From: Ricordea florida
Taxonomy: Eukaryota; Cnidaria; Anthozoa; Corallimorpharia; Ricordeidae
NCBI GenBank assembly: GCA_949710005.1
Contig: OX453277.1
Span: forward strand, 5,184,501-5,248,500
Direction of reading: 5' to 3'
DNA length: 64,000 nucleotides
Part shown: piece after piece, positions 27,601-39,600 of the stretch
How the letters are laid out: every line of letters starts with the position of its first letter
Position numbering within the stretch: position 1 is the stretch's first letter
The notes under the pieces: generated by a model
Databases searched by the model: none
Told to the model about the DNA's origin: nothing
The model's input: only the letters and a program-made list of their open reading frames with translations
Translations under genes and position numbers: made by a program

Positions 27601-30600
27601 CGTTTACTGACCCGGACCATCGAGGCTGATACAATTCCGAAGATGCCGCCAATAGCACCCAGTGGAACCCCGACGACAATCCCAAGACCGGTCAAAGAGG
27701 CGGCTAGGCCTGAAGCCGAAAGTATAACGCTCAGACTCCCAGCGGTTAAAGCTACCCCGTTTAGAATTGTCCGAGAGCGGGTATATTTTTTCCGAACCCC
27801 CTCGTAGTGGGCGATACTGTTTTTTAGAGCGGTCTGAATGTCACAAATCTTTTGAAGTCGAAACGAATGCCCCTCATATTTGGGGGCGGTGGGAACCTTT
27901 GGGTACAAACAATCAGATTCCATGTCCTATATACAGAGTTCTAACAAAACTTCAACCTTGGTCGACGGCACCGTCCAAACTCGAAAGAGATTTCTTTTTG
28001 TGGGGTCGACGTGGAGATAAAACGGATGCAAATGCCACACCGAAGGTCCTTGAAGCTTCAGCGGTTCGACCTTCGCCAGCAAATAGGAGGGCTTGCCACC
28101 CTCATACGACTTGTTGGGGTCCACCAAATCGCAGTAGACTGAAACAGAGGGCGGGTCCCATTGTACAGGAACGAGAATCATATTGCGCGGGACTTCGGAT
28201 ATCCCCAACAAGACGGCTAGCTTTTTGTCTAGGATCACCTGTACTTTCGAGAAGAAATACACTCCAGTAGCGGTTATCCTAAGTTCACAAGTGTCCGCGG
28301 GGACTTCCTTTACATACCCTGAGACGAAAGCCTGTTGGAGAGAGTAGAGGTTGTACTCGCCCTTTGGAATGGTGACCAAAATACCATTTTTCGGTTTAAT
28401 GGTGAGAATACTGGACAGTTGTAATAAATCGAGCACGCGATATATATTCACCGTTTCAGGTACTGTGATTTTTATTTCAGGGATCTTCACGGTTCGAGCT
28501 GCGACACTCGAGAGATCACCACCGACCGGAGGGTGAAGTTCATTCACACCCTCGCTTGCTGCTATGCTGAGGGACATTTTATTTACCTGCGTATATATAC
28601 ACCATGGATCAATCCCACGAAATAGATCTTTGGTCTGTTTTTAGAACAGCGTTTCCAAAAAAGGCTGCAGAATTCGGTAAAACCTTAGAAAAAATTAAAT
28701 TTCCTAAACAGAGCAATTTTCCACAAGCCCTCCTTCTACGTAGCCCGGACAAATACCCCGTGCCGGCCGTTCCGTTCGCTGAAACGGGCTCTGAAATCGC
28801 ACCGCTGCTTCGAGAGCTCGAGATCTTTGTTGACCCTAAAATCTCTTTCAAAGCAGGGGTCCGTGACATCTGGAAGGAAACGACCATCACACATTGCTCG
28901 GCAAAGGAGTCTCTCCGTTGCCTTTCTTCTCCGAAGTACGAATATTGGCCTCAACAGCTGAACTTCACCACATGGTGCGCAACTTCGGGGTGTGGAGTGT
29001 CGATTACCGATCCGGGCAATAAAACCTTCCCGCCTATAGTTCAGGGGCTGCTTCGCTTCCACGTATACTTCACCGTCCGCCGTATCCTATTCGAGCTCGG
29101 CTGCCCCCTCCCCGGAGACAAGGCGTTCCAAAAAACAAACAACCCACTTCGCAAGTCCGCCTTTGAAAGCCTATGCATCGAATTCGGGCTGCCTAGAGCC
29201 CCCGACTTTCGTTGGAAGGGCGGACGAAACCAAGGTCTTGGAGACTTGTTTATAACGTACCCAAGCGAGGGCCCAAAGAACTTGCACGTCATCCGTGGCT
29301 ATGACATCTCGGCCAACACATGGCCTGGTGGCGCGAATATCTTCGCAGACGAGGGAGGGCAAAAGATTTTCGGGAATTTGTTGGCATTTATCCGAAACGA
29401 TGCCCACGGCGGAGCGCAATACAGCTGGTTTGGGCTAAAAAAGGGTGAAGGACTGACGGAGGTTGGCATGGGTCGTCTCAATCGTAGTATTGAGGCTTTA
29501 GTTTATTGTGTTCTTGGCTCGCAAGTCAAAACCCGATCTACTATCGTGGGGGCGAGCGGCAGCGCTGTTGAGACCCGCCAAATGTTCAGACAACTTCTAG
29601 AGGAGACAATCGTAGTAAACGATATCTCCACCGGCATCCAGAACTATCAAAGGGCTCTGTCAGACGCCCGAGCGCAGCTGAATCTGGCTGTCGCCCCAGG
29701 GCTCTGGTTGCTCCCCAGCCGCCTTGTTATTAATTCAGAAAGCGTTCTCGGGTACAACAACGAGCTCCAGAAAGCGACCAGTGATATGACTTTCGGGGTC
29801 AATCCTAACGTAAACGAGAGGACACATAAGCGCACGCCCGTTGCACCGAAAATAAAAGCCCCAGTCCCCCCCCCTTGTATCGGAAACAACGCCGAAAATA
29901 GAAGCCCCAGTCCCACTTGTCCCGAAAACAACGCCGAAAACTAAAGCCCCCGTCGCGCCATCCGCGCGCGAGCGAAATTTAGCTGCAGTCACTGTACATG
30001 TTGTGGCCGCAGGTGCGACTTGGTGGTTGTTTAGGTAGACTTCTTCTTGTAGCGCTCGATGAGAAACACGACCACGGCTACGATAAAGAGCCAGGCGTTT
30101 TTGGCTAAGAAACCAACAACTTCTCCAGCCGTGCGGAAGAGGAATGAGACAATGGCGCCTATGGCTCCAGGAAGGAGGTCTCCAATCTTTTTTCCGATGG
30201 TCTTCAACCCCCGCCCTACCCCTTGCGCTACGCCGGCGAGCCCCCGCTGTAAAGCCCCCAAGATAACCCCAATGACCGTTCCAGCCGCTACGAGAACCCC
30301 CAGGACCCCTACTCCGTATTTCTTGAAAATAGCCCGAACGCGGTCCCGCAGAGACATTCGCTCCTCAACGGCTTCGCTTTGCCGCTCGAGTTCTTGAATT
30401 TCTTCCTCGCGGTCCGCAATCCGCGCCTCAGCGGCACGCCTATCTTCCGGTGAAGTATCGGGAGCGTCTCTTATCTCCTCGTCCTGTCGGTTTTGCTGCT
30501 CGAGCTCCTGAGTTCTGGCGTTATTCCGTTCTAAGATCTCGTCCGTGGATGGGCCTAAAACTTCTTTCAATTCTTTAGAGAAGTTCTTCGTTAAACTTCC

Positions 30601-33600
30601 ATCCACGGTTTTCAGTGGGCGCCACGTCGTGTTTCCCCCCTCCCACGGACGAATCATAATACGTCCACCTTCCATACCGAGCTCGAATCCGTTAGCGTAG
30701 GGATATTCGCTCTCCAATTCCAACTTCGCATCGTCCAGGAATCTTTTTTGGATTGGCTTCCCATCAAAAGGGTTGGTCACCATCTTCCTCCCAGTAACAG
30801 GGTCGGACGAAAACGACGTTTCTGCTACTGGGTCAGTTTCACGCGGACGTGCCCCCGGGCCTCTCGATCTTAAGTTATACATCCCGATTTGCTCGTTACC
30901 TTCGTCATCGTCGGGTAACGTGGGAAATGGGTTAATAGTTTCTCCACCTTCAGCGCCGGCGGGCTCGTCCGGGTCGTCATCGGGGGGTATCAAAGGGGTC
31001 ATCTCATCAGGGTTGATATCCATGTTTTGTTTCTGCCTATACATACATAAAAATTAAAAATGGCGTACATCTCCAAGAAGCTTGACCCAAGGGAGGAGCC
31101 GCGCGCTCTCATGGCCGCAAAAGGAAAACGTGTCACCCACCGCTTGACCTTTAACCCGAGCTCGGCGATCCACAAAGAGACTCTTTACGTTGACATTCCC
31201 AGACTTCCAGCCGACACCGTCCTAGTCCCAGACACCCTAGCCCTTGTAGGCGAGGTGTCGCTAGGCGGATCGACGAAGCACGCCAACAATCGCGTAGTCG
31301 ACAACCTGGGGCGCTGCTTGATTCGGCGAAGGATCGTCAAGATGGGCGATAAAACCCTAGAAGACCTGGAGCGCGCTGACCTTGTTGGAGCGTTCTCCGA
31401 CCTGTGGCTTCCCACCGAAGAGCGAGCTAAACGTATCGAGCAAGGGATCCAGAATGAATGGATCCAGAATTAGAATGAATTGGGAATACGACTTCAAATT
31501 TAATTGTCTTTATATGTAACCTGTAATGTAATTCTTATTTTTTTGTATTTTGTAATATTATGTTACACAGGACTCTACTTAAACTAGCTATGCTAAATAG
31601 ATGTTCCTGTTAAAATATTGAAATAAAATAAAATAAAATAAAAATAAATCCAGACAACCGCGGTCAATAAAATCCGCTCAGAGTCCGGAGACAAAGGTGA
31701 TGTGGCGGGGGACCTAGCAATTGCCGAGGCCTTCCCAAAGTATCGGCTCCCACTTGATTTTGAGCTCCTTCGCACCCACGGCGTTCTCCATACGGCGAGT
31801 CTTCCGCCAATTCGGTTGGAGCTCACACTCGCCGCCGCCAAAGATGTCATCGTAAGCTCGGATGCGACCAAGATTGGCAGCTACACGTTCAAAAACATAG
31901 AACTGGTGTATCAAGTGATTGAGTCCCCCGGTTACGCGCAGCACGTCCCGAGCGTGGTTCTTTACAACCACATCTCGCACTACAAAGTGATCTCCTTTGC
32001 GAAGGCCACCGAGGCAATTTTCACGGACAACATCCCCGTGCAACTCAAAAGCTTTGTGGGTGTCCTTTTCCTGTTCGTCAACCAGTTCCCCGCGGGAGCA
32101 AGAAACAGCGAAGCCTTTCCGAATCCGGGGGTGACAAAGGTTGAGTTCGACTTAAACGGCGTCCCCAACACGCTGTACCCCAGCGGCATGCTCCCCGCAG
32201 ATATTTGGGAGACGGCGCGAGCCGGCGCAGAGTGGTTGGTGCGCCCCCCAGCTCCACTCTCGGTGGTCACCCCTACAGGGTTCTTCCACGACAAATACGG
32301 GATCTTCATCGATCTCCGTACGGCACGCGACCACCTTGTGCACGGCGACGGACAAGCAGCCCTCGGTCCGGGAAAAAATCTTCAGTTTCGGATCTATCGA
32401 AAGACCGGCGGTAGTGGGCATGGCAACTGCCACGTCTTCCTCCTAGGCGACGCAGCATTCGACCTTGGAAGTCAAGTTGCCTACTATTAATCACCGTCCC
32501 TATATACGATGGATTGTCTTACCGATTTGATACCCGGCCATCTGCTTATCGTTGGCCCAACGGCGTCCGGGAAGTCGAGACTGGTCGTCGAAGCTCTCCG
32601 CGGTCCTTTTCGTGGGAAGTTCCACGTCGTGTGTTTGATTTGCCCCACCTACGCTCACAACAAAACATATCGGGGATTTGCCCGGAAGGACCCCGGCTTC
32701 GTAGCTCTGGCGCCAGCGAACGCAGGTGGTGAAATTGAGAAGTGCCTCCGGTTGGCGGTCGCGGTTTTCGAAGGTCGTGGCCAGGTGTTGCTTATTCTGG
32801 ACGACTGCGCCTCCAGTGAAGACGTAAAAAGACATCGCAGCGCTTTGATCGAGCTGGCTTTCTCTGGCAGGCACAAGAATTTTTCAGTGTGGCTTTTGAC
32901 CCAACAATACACGAGCGTGGCAAAAGCGTTCCGGGAGAATGTAGCGGCGACGTTGACGTTTTACAGCCCGAGCGAGCTCGATGGGAAAACGCTTTGGGAG
33001 AACTACGGGGTGGGACACTCGAAGGAGGAGCGGCACCAAATGCTATCCGCGCTCAAGGAGCATCCGTACGCCAGACTTTGCTTCCGTCTCCGTCATCCAT
33101 TCGATATCGTGTTGGAAATCCCAGCCCCCAGCAAAATTGTTTCGGCAGATATATAGTCATGGATGACACCGTGCTGGATGAAATTCTCCGCGAAGAAGGG
33201 CTGTGCTCCAGCGAGCCTCCCGTAGACGATGCTCGGGAACAACGGGAGGCGCTGGCTATTCTCGCGGCCGCGGGCAATACCAAGGAGTACTTGGGGAAGG
33301 AGCTGTCGCTGGGCGACGTCCACAAGCTCTCGAGGAAGGAGGTTGCTTCGCTCCATCTTCGTTACCAGGTGACCCTCGGAAAGCAGGTCGAGCACAGTCT
33401 CTCTAGCGGGGTTTTGAAGGTCGCGTGCAAGGCGGTAGGCCATTTGTTGGGAGCAGTAGGGAAAAAACTGGATTCCGAGCAGGCACTGTTAACAGACCTC
33501 CAGCAGGATGCTCTGATCCGACGTGAGTTGAGCTACGGAGCTGGCTGGATCGCTGTCAACGGAGGTCGGTTGGTGGCGCTAGTGGCTGCACTGGCTCATG

Positions 33601-36600
33601 TAGGTTGCCACACAGAGTCTTCGACGGCCGCAGGCCCAGATGCTAGCGATCCTGTGGTTCCTCTTGCAGAGTCTTCGACAGATCGCTAGGGTCCCGCTGG
33701 CAATTTTTTGGTGTTTGTATAGTATACGAGCCCTGTCTGAAAGTGATGGAAGAAGAAGAAGATCGTATTACAGCGCCGGCCGCTCCCGGAGCTCCGAATA
33801 AGCAGAAGGATCCTAAGAAGGTCGCGGGTGGCCGAGCCCTCGCGGCTAGGAACAAAGAAGCTCGACAAGCTCTGGCTCGAGAGCGGGCTCGCGAGAGCCA
33901 CGACGACGAACCACACCGAGCTACGACAAGCTGGAATTGGGGGCTCCTGATTGCCGCAGGGGTCTGTTTAGTCTGTATCTAGCGCATCTCAAGCAACCGC
34001 AGCAGCAGCCAAAGCTTACTCACCCGCCACCCGAGCCTGCGCGGCCTCGCGAAATTATGGAATAGATTTTTGTATTGTATAGTCTCGATGGACAACAAAG
34101 TCGTAAACACTGTGGTCGAAGCGGCAACTCTGACAGGCATTGCTGCTGGTATCGGTTGGGTGGGGAAAAAGGTTCTCAAAACGCCTATGATCTCGGACCC
34201 TTCCTCGTCGATTGAAAACTACGCGAAGTGGGTTGCAGTTCTCTCGGGAGCCGTCGCAGCTAGGCAATACTTAGTCGATAAAAAGTTATGGTTGGTGGGG
34301 CTATCTTGAACGCTACGGCCTTCGTTGGTGGTTCGTATCTCGCACGGGCGATTTCTGGTAAAGGTCCCGATGCAATGGCAGCTGAGCGGAAGCGCCACGA
34401 CAAAGCCTTGGAAAAGTACCAGGCTGACTGGGCTGCCTTTCAGAAACGCCGTGAGAAGCTTGCAGATTGGGAAGTAGAGCAGGAACGCCTGCGCAATAGA
34501 GCTGACCAAGACACAGCCTCAACAAACCGCGCTCTCGACCTGTACGCTAAAACCCATCCTCGTCCCACAGCAGTTGATGACCACGACGCCCCGCAATGGA
34601 GCGATTATTACCGACCTTCGAGTTCCCAGCGAACGGGTGAACTGGCCTATGTAGGGGGTGGGATGCTCGCCATTGGGTATGCTGCTAGCCGATGGTTGTG
34701 AGACCACAATAGCTTTTTTCGCGATGGAACTATAGACCAATGGAAAACAAGCTGTCCGATATCTACTACAGCCCCCAGGGCTATTGGAAGGGACACGCCG
34801 CGTCGAAGAAGTTGGCGGTCTCGGCTGGCGTCTCTGAAGATACCGCCCTGGCTTGGCTAGAAAAACAGGCAATTTGGCAGATCTACCTCCCGCCTCCACA
34901 ACGCATACCGAGGCCGAGGTTCAATGTCTCAACACCAAACGAGGTTCATCAGGCCGATCTTCTATTTCTTCCTCACGACCGACTTGGGCGAGGGCGGAAG
35001 CTTTACAAGTATGCTCTCACTGTGGTCGATGTTGCCTCGCGCTACAAGGAGGCTGAGCCTTTGGCTTCAAAGGAAGCGAAAGAAGTCGCGGGGGCGTTCG
35101 AGCGCATCTACAACTGAAGCCCTTTGACCTGGCCCAAGCTACTTCAAGTCGACCCGGGAAAAGAGTTCATGGGAGCTGTCTTGCCGCTACTAGCTCGCCA
35201 CAATACCGAAGTTCGGCGTGGCCGCGTGGATATCCACCGAGACCAAGCGATCGTTGAGAGGTTCAACCGGACTCTAGCCGAGCGGTTGTTCGGTTACCAG
35301 TACGCCCAGGAGATGCTTCTTCCCGAAGGAGAAAGATCGGTTGAATGGGTGACTAGGCTGCCTGCTGTTGTCGCGGCTTTGAACAACGAACCAACGCGGT
35401 TGATCGGGAAAAAACCGCAGGATGCCATCGAAGCCAAATCGGTGGCGCAAAGCAGGTCCTCCTCTGTTGTACCGGGGAGAGCGGTTGGTTTGGAGGAGGA
35501 GAGACTTTCGTCTGACGCCGACTTACGGTATTTATACCAGCCCGGCGAACAGGAGGGTGGACGAAGACGTGCAACGGATCCAATTTGGAGTCTCGAGGTT
35601 CTCGACCAAGAGCGCGCGATTGTTCGGCCTGGTGAGCCTGTGGTCTACTATCTCAGAGACGGCCCCAAACGAGGCTTCGTCCGCGAAGAGCTGCAGGTAG
35701 TTCCTTGGAATACCGAATTACCCCCGAAAGGCGTACTCAAGGGGTTCGGTGTGAATCCCGTCGGGTAGCACCCGTCTCTTGTCGTAGTAGGCGGAAAGCC
35801 CTAATTTCTCCTGGTGGTAGGTTGTCATCTGCCCGTCGACCATGCGGAAGCCTCGGTTTTCTGCCCGGTCGAGCGCTCCATCGAGGGTTGCTTTGTATCT
35901 CCCCCAGGTCAAGTCGTTGTCTTTCTTGGCCATCCCCTTCGCCGAGGTTTTACTTTTTTCTTCGCTGTCGACGTAGTACGCCTTGCAGCAGAGCGCTATC
36001 GCCCGGGTGCCCTCGAACTCTAGCTTGAACAGGCCCGGCGTCCGTCCGCTCCACTTATCCCAAGCGAGCCACTGTTTCTTGCAGCCCTCGAATTCTCCGC
36101 GGAGCTCTGAGCGTACGACTTCATCTAAGCTGGTCCCGGAGCTGGCCATGTACAAGCTGTCCGTATCCATTTGGATCAGCTCGAAGTCTTTCCTATCTAC
36201 GAAACGATCAAGGAAATCGTAATAGAATTCGAGCATCCGTAGTTTCGCTAACTGGTAAACCGTGATCCCTATTTGAAACGGGCGGGTAATTTCTATCGTC
36301 TGCTTCCTCCTGTGTAGTTCAGAGGCTTCACCTATTTCGTTGAGGTCCTCGAACCAGGAAGATCGGAGAGCACGATCGACCACCGCTTCGTCTGTTGTGT
36401 ATGAGACAAGCGTCTGGCGCTCCAGGGCTTCAATGAATTTGCCGTAGCAGTTATTCCCCAGCAGTTTGAAGAGGTCGGCGAATAGTGCTTTGTCTTTGTC
36501 GGTATCGCCTTGGCGTCTGGCTTCGGTTACTTGATCGACGAACCACCCGAATATCTTTTGGGGTTGGTAGTCGATCGTTCTGTAGACCGCGGTGACAACC

Positions 36601-39600
36601 AAACCGTGGTCGAGGTACCAACGGAGCAGAGGGGCGTACAACAGAATCTTCTTGGCCCATAGGGCCCCAACCAGCTTCGCATCTGTTGAGCGGGTTCGTC
36701 CTGTTCGCTCGAGACAGTCCAGCATCTCTTGGGGGACCGCTTCGACGGGAATCTCCTTGCTGTAGAAGAGCGGGGGCATTTCTTCGAACTTTGGCCAGAG
36801 GTATTTGGGGACCTCGATGTCAACCTCGGCGAACCCGAACCACCTTCCTTCGCGGAGAGCCGCCACGAACCCTTCTACATCGTCCGGCCTACGACAGTGG
36901 CCCTCCCCGCAGGGCATCGGGGCAGCCATGGTGGAGAGATAGAGCGCGTTGGCGTCGTAGCCGAGGATGCGCTGACAGGGGCGGGCCTCTGCGACCTGAT
37001 GGGAACGGATCCTCGAGACCCCCGCTTCGTGGTACCTCGTAAACACAATCGAGGGTCCGCCTGTGACGCTGGCTTTAAGCATGTTGTACGCTTCTTTGTT
37101 TGGGGCGTACAGCTCAGGCGCGTTGGGTCCTGTTAGCGTCCCTCGAAGTACAAACCTCATCGAGACACCCGGTAGACTTACCGCATCTTTGAAGATGTCG
37201 ATGCCATAGTCTGTGTAGAAGTCGCGCATCTTTTGGAGGGCTTCGACAAACGGGCCGACGTCAAGATTGTTATAATAGCGGAGCCAGTCCGCGAACGTCT
37301 TCATCCCCTTCTCTCGAAATAGCTTTTTGCAAGCTCGATAATCCGAAAGGGAAAGGAGATATTTGCCTTTCATTTTCGAATACCACTGTGGGTAGTCCGG
37401 TAAGCCGGGAAAGTCGAGCTCGTCGGGGATATCGAACCAGTCGTACGGGAACCACGACTTCGCGAGGGTACACCCGTAGGCTTTGACCCAGGCGTCGTAG
37501 GTTTTCCCAGGACCGATATAGTTCACAACGTCGAGGAATTTGAAGTCCGGAGTCGTAATGAACATGATCTGGTTGGCCTTACATCCTACTTTGATGGACT
37601 GGTCGGTCGTCTTACAGAGCTCTTCGACGAAGTAGTTCCGGATCAAATTCAAATCGTACTTACCCGAATTGAACCCGAGCACGGGGACTTGGTCGCACCA
37701 CTCTTCAATCGCTAGCCGATACTTTTTGGGCAAGAGCTCGAGGGTGTCGGGCAGGAACTGACGGCGGACGTCTTCTCGTATCCTAGCAGCTCGGCGTTCT
37801 AGCTTTCGCATGAACTCCTCGATAAGCAACTTCGGATCTCGATTACAAAGGTGCTCAGGAACAGGGTAGAGGGTGTCTGATAGTGAGACGGAGATAGGAA
37901 TATGTGTTCCCTCTAGTGTCAGGTCTTCTGTAGGACGACGAGTGCTGGTCTTGTCGAGATAACTCTCGAAGTCATACACGATCGCGTGGGGGTAGGTTGC
38001 CGTCTTTGGATCAAGGATGCGATCTTTTCTCCAAGGTTTTGGCTCCTCGTGCTGCCACTTGACCACAAGGCGATACCCAGCAGCTCGGATTTTGGCTTCA
38101 CGCTCGAGCGTCTGTTGGTATGGCATTTCACGCGTAACAGGGCTGTCCTTTTTCTTGGAAAGATTCTGAAGTAGCTCCTGACGTTGCTTCGGTGATGGGA
38201 AACAGATTTTACACCCGTGCCAGAGGCACCCGTTGAATTGGAAGACGGTCTTTGAAATGGGATCATAACCGTCTACGGCTATACCTTCTATCATTGGCTC
38301 GCCGGTGATGGATATGGATGCCCCTAGTGCGAGCTTCATACTCGAGCCACTGAACGGCCTGAATGCTATCTAGTTTTTGGGGGTAGAACGCAAACTCGTA
38401 GGCGGATGATGGAGCTTCCACTTTCTCTCCTTTGCAGACAACTTTTGTCTCGCCTTGGGTGCAACTATCGGCGTGGCGATAAAGGTTGTCGGTCCGTGTA
38501 AACCTTGCCTTACACTCCCCGCACACGTATACATTCGCGAGTTTCCGGATGTCGCGAATGAGAAACGCGTGCCCCTCGTAGACGCCGATCGTCATTGGTG
38601 GAGTACCTACTTTTTCATAGTGCGCTGGGTGCCTTATATGCGTCCACTCACCAACCTCTGTCGGTTCGTATACCCGAATCCCGAATTTGAAGTGGGCCTC
38701 TACTTTCCGAAGGTCGTCCAGGTGTGTACCTCGGATGTTTGGCGTTTTGAATATCTCTCTAGCAAGAGCTCGGGCTTGGGTGGTGCAACGATACACATGC
38801 GCACCTCGATGGACCGCTATACAGCGAAAGAGGCAGAGGTTATCTCCGTACGTGTCCAAGGAATACATCCCCCGCTTTCTCCTCAACCAATCTGGTAGTG
38901 GTCCTGTGCCCAACAGAGGCGCCTGCCGATCTACTACGACCTTGAATTCCACATAGATAAAGCGAATGAAGGTCCACTTGGTGCTAGGTCGCTCAATTTG
39001 GTCCCTTGACAAGCGCTTCTCGTCTTCCGCCTGCACCCAGTCTCTAGCTTCTGGCTCGAGCCGCTGGATCCAGGGACTGCCTTTTGCTGTTTTTTTCCAC
39101 AACATGATTTTTCCCGTTTCGATGTGTCTTAGTCGATAGGTGTAACTGTATCGCAGATAGCAGCTGGTGACGACCTTCTCGTGGAGCTTATCCATAATCC
39201 GATCCACCAGAGGTCCGTCCACGCCTCGGAAGAAAGACCACTTCCAGAAGCGCCGCCCGCGTTGCTCGCCCTCTCTTTCTCCATCCAACTCTTCGAGTAA
39301 TCGTGACCCTTCTGCGACAATAGATCGCGCTAAGGGTGCTCGCCGGTTTTCAATCCTTCTACGAGCTTCTGCTCTCATCGTTGGAGTAGTCCTCTTTCGG
39401 ACACCCTCCGCGAGAAGAGCGGCGTCAACCTCTCTCGCAAGTTGACGGAGTTCACGTGCTCGCTGCCACTTCTTGTGGGGGTTCTCTATATCCCCTCTGG
39501 TAATAGCAGGGTATCTCCCCGTCGTTAGCGCTCGCCGGAGTCGTTTCCTCCACTCCGCGGCGCGAGCCTCCGCGATAGCTCGTAGGAGGTCAGCTTTTCG

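Noticed and set aside
27256-28270. Plus-strand open frames over the FRLQK-family and neighbouring genes
   Set aside because: Shadows of minus-strand genes in GC-rich sequence; the minus frames carry the homology and TATA-ATG starts.
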